Assembly (NCBI RefSeq): GCF_031082295.1
Contig: NZ_JAVHLD010000012.1
Location: 24,606-88,605, forward strand
Direction: 5' to 3'
From: Humidesulfovibrio sp.
Lineage (GTDB): Bacteria; Desulfobacterota; Desulfovibrionia; Desulfovibrionales; Desulfovibrionaceae
Length of the DNA: 64,000 nucleotides
Below, in pieces: positions 36,966 to 45,032 of the stretch. The notes under the pieces are model-generated. The model was not told where the DNA came from. It saw only the letters and a list, made by a program, of their open reading frames with translations, and did no database searches. Within the stretch, counting starts at the first letter, position 1, and every line of letters starts with the position of its first letter. The translations under genes and the position numbers were made by a program.

Positions 36966-38041
36966 CGCAGGAGCAGGGACGGGCCGCCGGGACGGCAGTC
37001 AACCACGCGGCCGATGCACACGGACAGGTCGCCGGAGGCCTCAAGCATGGCCTGGGCATCGGCCAGCTTGTCCTGCGACACGCCGAGGATGAGCCCGCCC
37101 GAGGTCTGGGCGTCGAAGACCAGCGCCACGCGCAGGTCGTCCAGGCCGGGAGCCCGGTGCGCGCGCGGCATGTAGTGGTTCAGGTTGCACACGCTGCCGC
37201 CGGGCAAAAGCCCCAGCGCCGCAAGCTCCAGCGCCTCGGGGAAGAAGGGCACGGCCGCGAGGTCGAGCTCCGCGCAGACGCCGCTCGACTGCGCCATCTC
37301 CAGCAAGTGCCCGCCCAGGCCAAAGCCCGTGACGTCGGTGGCGGCCTTGAGCCCCAACTCGCGGATCACGGCGGCCCCGCCTCGATTCAGCCGGGCGCAC
37401 CATTGCAGCAGCAGCGCTTCGAGCGCCTCCGCGCCGGGCCGACCGGCCTTCACGGCGGTGGCCAGCACCCCGGTGCCGATGGGCTTTGTCAGCACCAGGG
37501 CGTCACCGGGCTTTAGCCCACGGTTGGTGGCGATCTTGTCGGGGTCGATGACGCCGGACACGGACAGCCCGTACTTGATCTCCGGGTCTTCCACGCTGTG
37601 GCCGCCGCAGAGCACCGCCCCGGCCTCATGGATCTTGGAGAGCCCGCCCTTGAGGATGGCGCCCAGGACCTCCGGCGGCATGTTGCGCGCCGGGAAGCAG
37701 CACACGTTCATGGCGGTCAGCGGCTCGCCGCCCACGGCGTACACGTCGGAAAGGGAATTGGCGGCGGCTATCTGCCCGAACTGGAAGGGGTCGTCCACCA
37801 CGGGCGTCAGGAAGTCGACGGTCTGGACCAATGCCATGCCGGGCGGAAAGCGCACCACCACGGCGTCCTCGTTGCCGCCGCGCGGCCCCGAGAGAATGCG
37901 TTCGTCCTGGCCGACAACCAGGCCCTTGAGTATCCGCTCCAGGTCCCCTGGAGCCACCTTGGCGGCTCAACCGGCGGCGCGTACGCCCTGGGTCAGCCGG
38001 ACTTTTTGCGGTGCTGCGGGAAATGCGGAGAATGACTGCAT
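36962..38041 (-). CDS. selD: Selenophosphate synthase, selenoprotein with in-frame TGA
   Basis: 359 codons. Read from ATG 38041 (AGGGAT before it) the protein runs ..VRLTQGVRAAG-U-AAKVAPGDLERIL.., where U25 is TGA at 37967-37969. In SelD this position is the catalytic Cys or Sec after the ..(S/A)G motif, so the TGA is read as selenocysteine. Downstream are NEDAVVVRF, VCCFPARNMP, GGHSVEDPEIKYGLSVSG and TDVTGFGLGGHL, all typical. It makes selenophosphate from selenide and ATP. A conventional caller would start it at GTG 37957 and miss the active site. Confidence 0.93.
37936..37954 (-). promoter_or_regulatory. SECIS-like hairpin for selD
   Basis: On the reverse strand the mRNA after TGA has 12 nt and then GCUCCAG-GGGAC-CUGGAGC, a perfect 7-bp stem with a 5-nt loop. 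Position and size fit a bacterial SECIS element that recruits SelB. The loop composition is not a perfect consensus match. Confidence 0.6.
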
Positions 38042-38195
38042 GGGTAATCCCTACCAGAACAGGCGTGCACAGCCAAGGGAAATCCGTGTATCTGCGATAG
38101 ATAGTTTCGATAGTTGATTTCCGGGGCAGATTGTTCCCGGCACGCAAGATGCATCGACCTGGGCAGCGCGGCTCAATGTCGCGCGGGAGGCACCC

Positions 38196-38411
38196 ATGAT
38201 CCGTCATCGTTGTGCAGCCTGCGGGCACCATATCAATCGCACCGACCATCTCTTCGAGGACTCGGACGGCACCCTGTGCGCGGCCTGCCTGACGCGCCTG
38301 GCGCCCGGCCGCGGGCCCGAAAAAGGAGCACGCCGCTGCGCTCCGGCTCCGCTGGCGCCCGCCTGGGCCATGCTGCCGGACCTCGCCTTCCGGCGGCAGG
38401 AACAAGGCTAA
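38196..38411 (+). CDS. Small zinc-ribbon protein
   Basis: 71 aa with two CxxC knuckles, CAACGHH near residue 7 and CAACL near 28, spaced to bind one zinc. The tail is Arg/Pro-rich. GGGAGG lies well placed before ATG 38196. It is divergent from selD and ends before a strong hairpin. No specific family was recognised. Confidence 0.6.
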   Translation: MIRHRCAACGHHINRTDHLFEDSDGTLCAACLTRLAPGRGPEKGARRCAPAPLAPAWAMLPDLAFRRQEQG

Positions 38412-38447
38412 CGCCCCTCCGGCAAAACGTCGCCACGCCAACGCCAC

Positions 38448-38483
38448 AAGGCCCGGCCTCCCGTTCAGGGAAGGCCGGGCCTT
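38448..38483. terminator. Convergent terminator
   Basis: AAGGCCCGGCCT (38448-38459) pairs with AGGCCGGGCCTT (38472-38483), a perfect 12-bp stem, followed by GCGCGTTTGG. It sits between the small zinc-ribbon gene and the PEGA lipoprotein gene, which converge on it. Confidence 0.65.
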
Positions 38484-38521
38484 GCGCGTTTGGGGCCGCT
38501 CCCCTCGGGGGGGGGGCGCCG

Positions 38522-38962
38522 CTACTTTTCCGGCGCCAGGTCCTGGTTCTTTTCGGCGTTCTTGGCGGCATCCTCCAGCACGCGCTTGAGCACGCCGATG
38601 CCCATGCCCACGGCGGTGTCCACCACCTTGCCGGTGTCGCGCACGTCCACCTCATCGGGCTTGTACAGCCGCACGGTGACGATCTCCGGGCTCAAGGCCG
38701 AGCCCCCGCCGGACGCGGCGACGGGACGCACCGGGATGTCCTTCTGGCCGTAGCCTTCCTTGATGATGGTCAGCAGGTGGTTCTGGCCGGTGGCCATCTC
38801 CACGCTGCACGGGGTGGCGGCGCAGATCTGCTGGCCGTCCAGGTAGACCAGCGCGCCGCTCGGGTCGGTGCTCACGGGAACCTTCTGGGTGGTCACGCAG
38901 CCGCCCAGCAGCGCGATGGCGAAAACGGCTGCGAGCAGGCGGGGAGACAGGGAACGCGGCAT
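38522..38962 (-). CDS. PEGA-domain lipoprotein
   Basis: 146 aa. The signal peptide ends at LLGGC-VTT (lipobox, Cys about 21). The mature part starts with a PEGA-type beta domain: VPVSTDPSGALVYLDGQQIC..TPCSVEMATGQNHLLTIIKEGY. An Ala/Lys-rich helix ends the protein. PEGA domains occur in surface and signalling proteins. ATG 38962 is chosen because it places the lipobox correctly; an ATG at 39001 would add a hydrophilic extension. Confidence 0.8.
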   Translation of the reverse strand: MPRSLSPRLLAAVFAIALLGGCVTTQKVPVSTDPSGALVYLDGQQICAATPCSVEMATGQNHLLTIIKEGYGQKDIPVRPVAASGGGSALSPEIVTVRLYKPDEVDVRDTGKVVDTAVGMGIGVLKRVLEDAAKNAEKNQDLAPEK

Positions 38963-39041
38963 GGGGCCTCCGGTCGTTGGTTGGGGATGCGTGCTCGTCA
39001 TTTAACCCTTCGCGCCGCGGGCCACAAGCCCCCTGCCGGGC

Positions 39042-40457
39042 CTAGCGCGCAAGCTCCTTGAAGGTGAAGTCCCCGGTGAGGGAGCTGGACTCCCAGGGCA
39101 CCTGCTTCTCGTGGGTCTCGCCCAGCACGCCGATGCGCACCCGCTTGAACATCTCCTCGATGGGCAGACCGGGCGTGCGCATGTGCTTGAGGAGCTGGCC
39201 GGTGTACACGCCGTTCTTGCCGCCGCCGTCGGCCGCCACAGAGTCCGGGGCCGTGGCGTAGGCCACGATGGACCCCCTGGGCGCGTCCATCTTGGCCAGC
39301 CCTTCCTGGGCGGAGCGGAACCCGCGCGAGTACGGGTTGTTGCGGCAGGCGTCGAGGATGACGATGTTCAGCTGGTTGCCAGCGTTCTCCATGCGCCCCA
39401 GCACCAGCCCGGCGTCCATGCAGCGGTACTTCACGTCCTGCTCGGCGGAGAGGCGCGCGTCCACCGGCACCAGGTAGTTGCGCCCGCCCACCTGCAGCCC
39501 GTGCCCGGCGAAGAAGAACAGGCCCGCGCCGCCCGCCTTGAGGCGCGTCCACAGCTCGTCCACGGCGTCCTCCATCTGCCGCAGGGAGGCGTTCTCGCGC
39601 AGGATGACCTCAAAGCCCAGGCTGCGCAGGGCGGCGGCCATGTCGCGGGCGTCGTTGACGGGGTTGCGCAGGGGCGCGTTTGGGTACGCGCCGTTGCCGA
39701 TGACCAGGGCCACCCGTCGCAGACCGACCTTGCCCAGCACCTGGTGGGACGGCGCCTGGGGCAGACCTGTCGCCAGCGGCGGCTGCGTGATCGTTTGCGG
39801 CAGGGGCTGCGGGGCCAGGGTGGATGGCGGCGCGCCCGCGCCGGGTCCGCCGGAGCTGGCGGCCTTCTTGGCGCGCAGGCCGGGGTATTGCGGCGTGGCC
39901 TGAAGCGGGACGGAGGGGACGCTTAGGCCCGGCGCCTGGCTCGCGAGCCCCGTAACCTGGGGACCGCCCAGGGCCACGGTCACGTCAACATAGCCCTCGT
40001 TGTCCCAGACGCCACGGTCCTGTTCGTTGATGTGCAGGTACAGCAGTCCGTCCGCCGGAGCGATGAACTGGAGGGCCTTGCCCACGCCAAACGGCACACC
40101 GGTTTCGCCGATGCGGGCGATGAGCGCCTGATGTGTCCAGCCCCTGAGGATCGACCCGCCCAGATCCAGGCACAGGCCGGTGTACATGTCCAGGCCGTCG
40201 GCGTCGGTCCACTTGCAGCCGGGCCAGGCCCGCCAGCGCCCGTTGGTCGAGATGGAGTAGGCGGCGCCCTGCTTCACGAACACCCCGGTGTTGCGCCAGT
40301 CGCTGGCCTGGGCCAGCACTCGCGTGCTCACTCCGGGGCTCGCGCCCGGTTCCGTGAGGTCCACCGCCGTCAGCGGCTGGTCAGAGTATTTGACGCCCAC
40401 GCAGGCCGCGAGCAGGGCCAGCAGGAGCAGGCAGAGAGCAAGGCGCGACGCGTTCAT
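39042..40457 (-). CDS. Lipoprotein with LecA-like domain and caspase-fold (C14) protease domain
   Basis: 471 aa. The signal peptide ends LLAAC-VG (Cys19). Residues about 45-170 resemble the LecA/PA-IL-type fold seen in bacterial surface proteins (DWRNTGVFVKQGAAYSIS, VGKALQFIAPADGLLYLHINE). After a Pro-rich linker the caspase domain (about 235-465) has RRVALVIGNGAYPNAPLRNPVNDARDM, catalytic H319 in FFAGHG and C371 in LDACRNNP. Both catalytic residues are intact, so proteolysis is plausible. Orthocaspase-type enzymes usually cut after Arg/Lys. The lipid anchor would place it at the periplasmic face of a membrane. Confidence 0.9.
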   Translation of the reverse strand: MNASRLALCLLLLALLAACVGVKYSDQPLTAVDLTEPGASPGVSTRVLAQASDWRNTGVFVKQGAAYSISTNGRWRAWPGCKWTDADGLDMYTGLCLDLGGSILRGWTHQALIARIGETGVPFGVGKALQFIAPADGLLYLHINEQDRGVWDNEGYVDVTVALGGPQVTGLASQAPGLSVPSVPLQATPQYPGLRAKKAASSGGPGAGAPPSTLAPQPLPQTITQPPLATGLPQAPSHQVLGKVGLRRVALVIGNGAYPNAPLRNPVNDARDMAAALRSLGFEVILRENASLRQMEDAVDELWTRLKAGGAGLFFFAGHGLQVGGRNYLVPVDARLSAEQDVKYRCMDAGLVLGRMENAGNQLNIVILDACRNNPYSRGFRSAQEGLAKMDAPRGSIVAYATAPDSVAADGGGKNGVYTGQLLKHMRTPGLPIEEMFKRVRIGVLGETHEKQVPWESSSLTGDFTFKELAR

Positions 40458-40528
40458 GACCGCCTCCCGCCCCCGGCGGCTTGGGGCCGGGGACTCCTGC
40501 CATGTTCATAGCAGATTCGCGGCGGGAA

Positions 40529-41239
40529 TCAATCCTGCGCGGCGGCCTCCGCCAGCGTTTCCGGCAGGTCCAGCGCAGCGCGAACGCTGGCGATGCCCCT
40601 GGCCTCCACGAACCTGGCCGTACGCTGGCACTTCCTGGCGTTGTCGCGATAATGCGCGAGCACCCGGCCCACCAGGGCCAGGGCTGCGTCGGCGTCGAGA
40701 CCCGCGGCCAGCTCGTCGCCCACGCGCGGACGGCCCCCCGCATTGCCGCCAAAGACCACGGTCCAGCCGTTCTTGCGGCCCACCAGCCCTATGTCGCGCA
40801 CGTAGGACTCGCCGCAGCACATGGGGCAGCCGGACACGCCCACCTTGACCTTGGCGGGCAGGTCCAGGCCGTTGAACATCTCCTCCAGCCGCGCGCCCAG
40901 GCCGAGGGAATCCTGCTGGCCGTAGCCGCAGGCCGCGTTGCCGGGGCAGGCCTGCACGTAGTGCACGCCGTGCTTCACCGCGCGGCCCTCGCCCATGCCG
41001 AGCCCAGCCCAGACAGCCGGAACGTCGTCGGCCTTGATGCCCACCAGGGCGATGCGCTGACCCGAGGTCAGCTTGGCGATGGGGATGTCGTACTGGCGGA
41101 TGGCCTTGGCCAGGGCTTCCAGCTGGTCCGCTGTGATGACCCCGGAAGGCAGGCGCGGCACGATGGCGTAGGAGTCTGTTCCGCGCTGGGCGATGGCCCC
41201 CTTGACCTTGGGCGCGGGGTTCTTTCTGGTGATGGTCAT
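40529..41239 (-). CDS. Small assimilatory-type siroheme sulfite reductase
   Basis: 236 aa single-module siroheme/4Fe-4S enzyme. It has the cluster motif CX5C (C98, C104 in CPGNAAC) and CX3C (C138, C142 in CPMCC) that binds the coupled siroheme-iron-sulfur centre. It is half the size of dissimilatory DsrAB or CysI, and matches the low-molecular-weight sulfite reductase known from Desulfovibrio. It reduces sulfite to sulfide in six electron steps, with physiological role debated. ATG 41239 has AGGAGAAGC upstream. It is divergent from the FGE-like gene. Confidence 0.9.
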   Translation of the reverse strand: MTITRKNPAPKVKGAIAQRGTDSYAIVPRLPSGVITADQLEALAKAIRQYDIPIAKLTSGQRIALVGIKADDVPAVWAGLGMGEGRAVKHGVHYVQACPGNAACGYGQQDSLGLGARLEEMFNGLDLPAKVKVGVSGCPMCCGESYVRDIGLVGRKNGWTVVFGGNAGGRPRVGDELAAGLDADAALALVGRVLAHYRDNARKCQRTARFVEARGIASVRAALDLPETLAEAAAQD

Positions 41240-41438
41240 GGCTTCTCCTGCTGTGGATGTGTTGCCGTGTCCGTTGAGCTCACAGGCCAGAATGCCGGAT
41301 CGCGGCGCTGGAGTCGACCCTCGCACGGACAGCGGCAGAGCGCCTTGACTTGAGTCATATATGGGGGATGGAAGCAGGCAGGGCCATTGCGGGCCGACCG
41401 TGGTTTCTGGTACATGTGCGCCAATTCCGGGAGGTTCG

Positions 41439-42290
41439 ATGCGCCGTACCGACGTTCTGTTTCTGTGCGCGCTCGCCAGCGCGCTCCTTGTGGCGTTGGC
41501 GGCCCGCACCGCCCAGGCCCGCACGCCCGGCGAGCTGATGCGCGAGCCCGTCACGGGCATGGAGTTCGCCTGGGTGCCGGGCGGCTGCTACGACATGGGC
41601 TGCGGGCCGTGGACCCAGGACTGCGAGCTGTACGAGCACCCGGCGCACAGGGTCTGCGTGGGCGGGTTCTGGCTGGGCCGCTTCGAGGTCACCCGGGAGC
41701 AGTGGGCCAAGGTCATGGGCGCAGCCGCCCCTGGCGGGCAGCCTTTGGCGAAGGACGGCGGCGACCTGCCCGTGGCGCTGGTGAGCTGGGCGGAGGCGCG
41801 GCGGTTCGCCGCGAGGCTGACGGAGCTGTCGGCCGCGCGGGGCGGCGGGGCGTTCCGCCTGCCCACCGAGGCCGAGTGGGAATACGCGGCCCGCAGCGGC
41901 GGGCGCATGGAGAGCTTTCCCGGCGCGGTGAGCGAGAACGAGGCCGGCTGGTACTACGAGAACTCCGGCGGCAGGGCGCACCCCGTGGGGGGCAAGGCCC
42001 GCAACGGCCTGGGCCTGCACGACATGATGGGGAACGTCTTCGAGTGGTGCGAGGATGTCTTTGACCGGGGCTTCTACGCCCGCTCGCCCAAGGACGCCCC
42101 GCTCTGCGTGGATCCCGGCCGGACTCCGGCGGACTGGCGCGTTAGGCGCGGCGGCAGCTTCGGCACCCTGGCGCGGGACGCCCGCACGGCCATGCGCGGC
42201 AAGCTGGAGCCGGACTCTCGCGACGAGTTCACGGGCCTGCGCCTGCTGCGCGAGCCAGATTCCGCCTTGCCGAGTCCCGGCAAGCCCTAG
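41439..42290 (+). CDS. Secreted formylglycine-generating-enzyme-like (SUMF1 fold) protein
   Basis: 283 aa with signal peptide MRRTDVLFLCALASALLVAL..AQA. The SUMF1/FGE fold is clear: EFAWVPGGCYDMGCG, WLGRFEVTREQWAKVM, RLPTEAEWEYAAR, GLGLHDMMGNVFEWCEDVF and RRGGSFG..GLRLLRE. True FGE needs catalytic Cys residues near the C-terminus, and none is evident here, so it may only bind ligands or proteins. GGGAGG precedes ATG 41439. It converges with the esterase gene with a 4-nt stop overlap. Confidence 0.88.
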   Translation: MRRTDVLFLCALASALLVALAARTAQARTPGELMREPVTGMEFAWVPGGCYDMGCGPWTQDCELYEHPAHRVCVGGFWLGRFEVTREQWAKVMGAAAPGGQPLAKDGGDLPVALVSWAEARRFAARLTELSAARGGGAFRLPTEAEWEYAARSGGRMESFPGAVSENEAGWYYENSGGRAHPVGGKARNGLGLHDMMGNVFEWCEDVFDRGFYARSPKDAPLCVDPGRTPADWRVRRGGSFGTLARDARTAMRGKLEPDSRDEFTGLRLLREPDSALPSPGKP

Positions 42291-43504
42291 TTCCGGGCCT
42301 TCTTCCCTGATTTCCGCTGCGGCGAGGCCTTGACTGCGGCCGCTTTTTCCGGGCCGACGGGCCGCGCCTGCCGCTTGAAGAACTCCCACAGGAGGGCCGT
42401 GGCGTCGGGGTCCGGCGTGGGCAGGTCGCAGTAGCGGAAGCGCACGGCCTCGCCGCCGGGCCAGGCGTGGCCGCCGCCCTTGACGATGACGTACTCCACC
42501 GACGCCCTGCCGGTCTTGCTGTCCGCCGCGTTCTCCGGCCCGTAGTATTCCACGCGCGCGCGCACCTGCCGCCCGTCCACCACCTTCCTGGCCTTGGGCA
42601 AAAGCCCCAGGCCGCGCACCCAGAAGTCCGCCTGGGCGTTGGCCGGGAAGTCCTCGCACAGGCGCCCGCTGCGCTGCTGCCCGGCCGCCGGGCCGAAGCG
42701 CGCCACACGGTCGCGGTTGCCGTGGATGAGGAGCACGGGCAGAGGCTCCCTGGGCGGCGGGGTGTCGCAGGGCAGGCTCCCGGCCACGGAGGCGATGCTG
42801 GCCACGACGCCCGGGCGCTCCAGGGCGAAGCGGCTGGCCAGCATGGCCCCGTTGGAGAAGCCGGCCAGATGGATGCGCCGGGCGTCAACGGGATGGTCGG
42901 CCTTGAGGCGGCCGATGAGCGCGGCGAGGTAGCCCACGTCGTCGATTTTCTGGTCGCGGGCGTAGCCGCAGCAGTTCCAGGCGTTCCAGGTCTGAATGCC
43001 CGCGTACTCCTGGCCTTGCGGGGTGGCCTGGCCCTCCGGGAACACGGCGATGAAGTCCGCACGCTCGGCCAGGGCCGCCAGCCCGGTCTGGCGCATGGCC
43101 AGCCGCGCGGAGCCGCCCGCGCCGTGCAGGAAGATCACCACCGGCAGCGGCTGCGCGGCCTGATCCTTCCGGCGCGCCACTGGCCGCGGCTCGACCACCA
43201 GGGCCAGACGCTCCAGGCCGTCGTGCTCCAGGCGCAGCTCGGCGAAGCCCTGCTGGACGGCGCCTTGCCGGTTCTGCGCGGGGGGGGCGGGCTGTCGGGG
43301 CCGGGAATCCTGGCCGTCGACGGAAAAGGCCGAGCCGGGCAGAGGCGCCACAGGGCTGGTGGGCAGGGTCTGGACAACCGGCGCGGTGGGCATGGCCGGG
43401 GCGGTGGGGCCGGTCTGCCGGGCCTTCGGCTTGGCCGGGGTCTTGGGAAAGCTCGTGGCGGTCTGCTGCCGCTCCTGCTGGGGCGGGCGGGTCAGGGATT
43501 CCAC
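42287..43504 (-). CDS. PHB-depolymerase-family esterase (true start probably further upstream)
   Basis: 405 codons from GTG 43504. The alpha/beta-hydrolase core has PVVIFLHGAGGSA (oxyanion loop), HLAGFSNGAML (nucleophile Ser), LIHGNRDRVARFG (Asp) and KGGGHAWPGG (His), as in LpqC/PHB-depolymerase-type esterases. In frame and upstream of GTG is a signal-peptide-like run, ALLLAHVLALTLLPAGLCRA, up to about 43600, but without ATG or GTG; a CTG at 43597 is one option. The N-terminus after it is a Pro/Thr/Gln-rich linker. The product is likely secreted. Confidence 0.8.
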   Translation of the reverse strand: MESLTRPPQQERQQTATSFPKTPAKPKARQTGPTAPAMPTAPVVQTLPTSPVAPLPGSAFSVDGQDSRPRQPAPPAQNRQGAVQQGFAELRLEHDGLERLALVVEPRPVARRKDQAAQPLPVVIFLHGAGGSARLAMRQTGLAALAERADFIAVFPEGQATPQGQEYAGIQTWNAWNCCGYARDQKIDDVGYLAALIGRLKADHPVDARRIHLAGFSNGAMLASRFALERPGVVASIASVAGSLPCDTPPPREPLPVLLIHGNRDRVARFGPAAGQQRSGRLCEDFPANAQADFWVRGLGLLPKARKVVDGRQVRARVEYYGPENAADSKTGRASVEYVIVKGGGHAWPGGEAVRFRYCDLPTPDPDATALLWEFFKRQARPVGPEKAAAVKASPQRKSGKKARN

Positions 43505-43644
43505 GATGTCGTTGATGGTCTGGCGGGAGCTTGAGGGCTCCGCTGCGCGACACAGCCCGGCGGGCAGCAGGGTGAGGGCCAGGACATGCGCCAGCAGGAG
43601 GGCCGGACCCCGGAGCCGGGGCCGGAGCGTGGGGCGTGGCGCGT

Positions 43645-44799
43645 TTATGGGGTGCCTGCCAGGATCTTGCCGGTCATGGGGATGAAGAACACGCCCATGT
43701 CCTTGCGCGAGTGGACCTTGCCCGCCTTGTCCTTGGTGAACACGTAGAGCACCTGGCCCTTCTTGAAGGGCTGGCCGATGGGCACGATCAGTCGGCCCTC
43801 GGGCTTGAGCTGTTTCAAGAGCTCCGGGGACACGTAGCGGGCCACGCAGGTGACCATGATGATGTCGAAGCCGCCCTCGACCTCGGGCCAGCCGAAGTAG
43901 CCGTCGCCCACGCGGGTGCGCACGTTGTCCAGGCCCAGCGGCTGGTAGATCTTGGCCACTTCCGTGCCCAACGGCTTGATGATCTCGACCGAGTAGACGC
44001 TCTTGACGATGCGCGACAACAGCGAGCTCTGGAAGCCGGAGCCGGTGCCGATCTCAAGCACGGTGTCGCCGGGCCGGGGCCGGCAGAGCTGGGTCATGTA
44101 CGCCTGCCCCAGATAGTCCGACAGGGCCGAGCCGTAGCCGATGGCCCAAGGCTTTGGCGCGGGCTCGTAGCAGTTGCTGGCGAAGGACTTCTTGCGCTGG
44201 TAGTCGTAGTGGAAATACTCGCGCGGCAGCTCGCGGAAGGCCCGCAGCACGTTCTCGTCGGCCTTGCCGAAGCGGCGCTTGAGGTAGCTCTCGATGGCCA
44301 GCATGGCCGTGGCCTTGCGCGCCTGCAGCTCCGCGAACGCGCTCTCGGACAGCTCGGACTCCCGCCCGGACTGGCGCATGGCGGCCTGGTAGGCCTTGAA
44401 GTTCCAGGGTGCGCCGGGTTTCCAGGCGAGGGCGGCCCCGCCGCCGGGCACGGGCGCGGCCTGGGCCTCGCCGGGGCCGGGGAGCGGGATTTCAGCGGCG
44501 GCCTTGGCCGTTGCGGGCTGGACCGTTGCGGCCAGGACCGTTGCGGGCGGGACCGGGACGGCTTGCGGCGTGGCGGCCACGGGTGCCTCCGCCGAAGGGC
44601 CCACCAAAGCCTCAACCGGAGCCTCCGCAGGAGTCGTCACCGGGACCGTCACCTGGTTGACCCTTTGGACGGGGGCAGGAGCCGAGGCCGGGGCCGCGAA
44701 GGGATTCGGGAACAGGTCGAGCGCCAGGACGAGCGCCCCGGCCACCAGCGTGGCTGCGGCCAACCCGGAGAAGATCATGACGCTTTTGCTGACGGACAT
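43645..44799 (-). CDS. Membrane-anchored protein-L-isoaspartate methyltransferase-like enzyme
   Basis: 384 aa. Residues 6-28 are an N-terminal transmembrane helix (VMIFSGLAAATLVAGALVLAL). A Pro/Val/Ala-rich linker (about 30-120) leads to a PCMT-like domain with motif I VLEIGTGSGFQSSLL, IGYGSALSDYLGQAYMTQL and GRLIVPIG. It would use SAM to repair or modify damaged Asp residues, but the linker and anchor suggest the domain lies outside the cytosol, where SAM is absent. Either topology is reversed or the enzyme works otherwise. The residues that bind the substrate (usually near YxDxPL) are altered to FHYDYQ..CYEPAPKPW. Confidence 0.8.
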   Translation of the reverse strand: MSVSKSVMIFSGLAAATLVAGALVLALDLFPNPFAAPASAPAPVQRVNQVTVPVTTPAEAPVEALVGPSAEAPVAATPQAVPVPPATVLAATVQPATAKAAAEIPLPGPGEAQAAPVPGGGAALAWKPGAPWNFKAYQAAMRQSGRESELSESAFAELQARKATAMLAIESYLKRRFGKADENVLRAFRELPREYFHYDYQRKKSFASNCYEPAPKPWAIGYGSALSDYLGQAYMTQLCRPRPGDTVLEIGTGSGFQSSLLSRIVKSVYSVEIIKPLGTEVAKIYQPLGLDNVRTRVGDGYFGWPEVEGGFDIIMVTCVARYVSPELLKQLKPEGRLIVPIGQPFKKGQVLYVFTKDKAGKVHSRKDMGVFFIPMTGKILAGTP

Positions 44800-44983
44800 G
44801 GGCTGCGGCTCCTCGGTTCAGACGGTGCGCTAGGCCATAGCACGGCTCTTGCCCGCTAGGGAAGCCCCAGGCAGCGGGCGGGTCCACAGCGGAAAAAGCC
44901 CTTGGCTTCATGACGGGACACCGTGGTCCGCCCGGTTCGCGGCAGCGTTCTGAGCTTCGGCACCCCGCCGAAACGCAGAACAA

Positions 44984-45003
44984 AGGGGGCCGCCCGGCCC
45001 CCT
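44984..45003 (-). terminator. Terminator of the 209-aa secreted protein gene
   Basis: AGGGGGCC-GCCC-GGCCCCCT forms an 8-bp perfect stem (44984-44991 and 44996-45003). On the reverse strand it is 30 nt after the stop at 45033 and is followed by TTTGTT. Confidence 0.65.
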
Positions 45004-45032
45004 CTGCTGTGTTGTATTGCTGCCGCGCGCGC

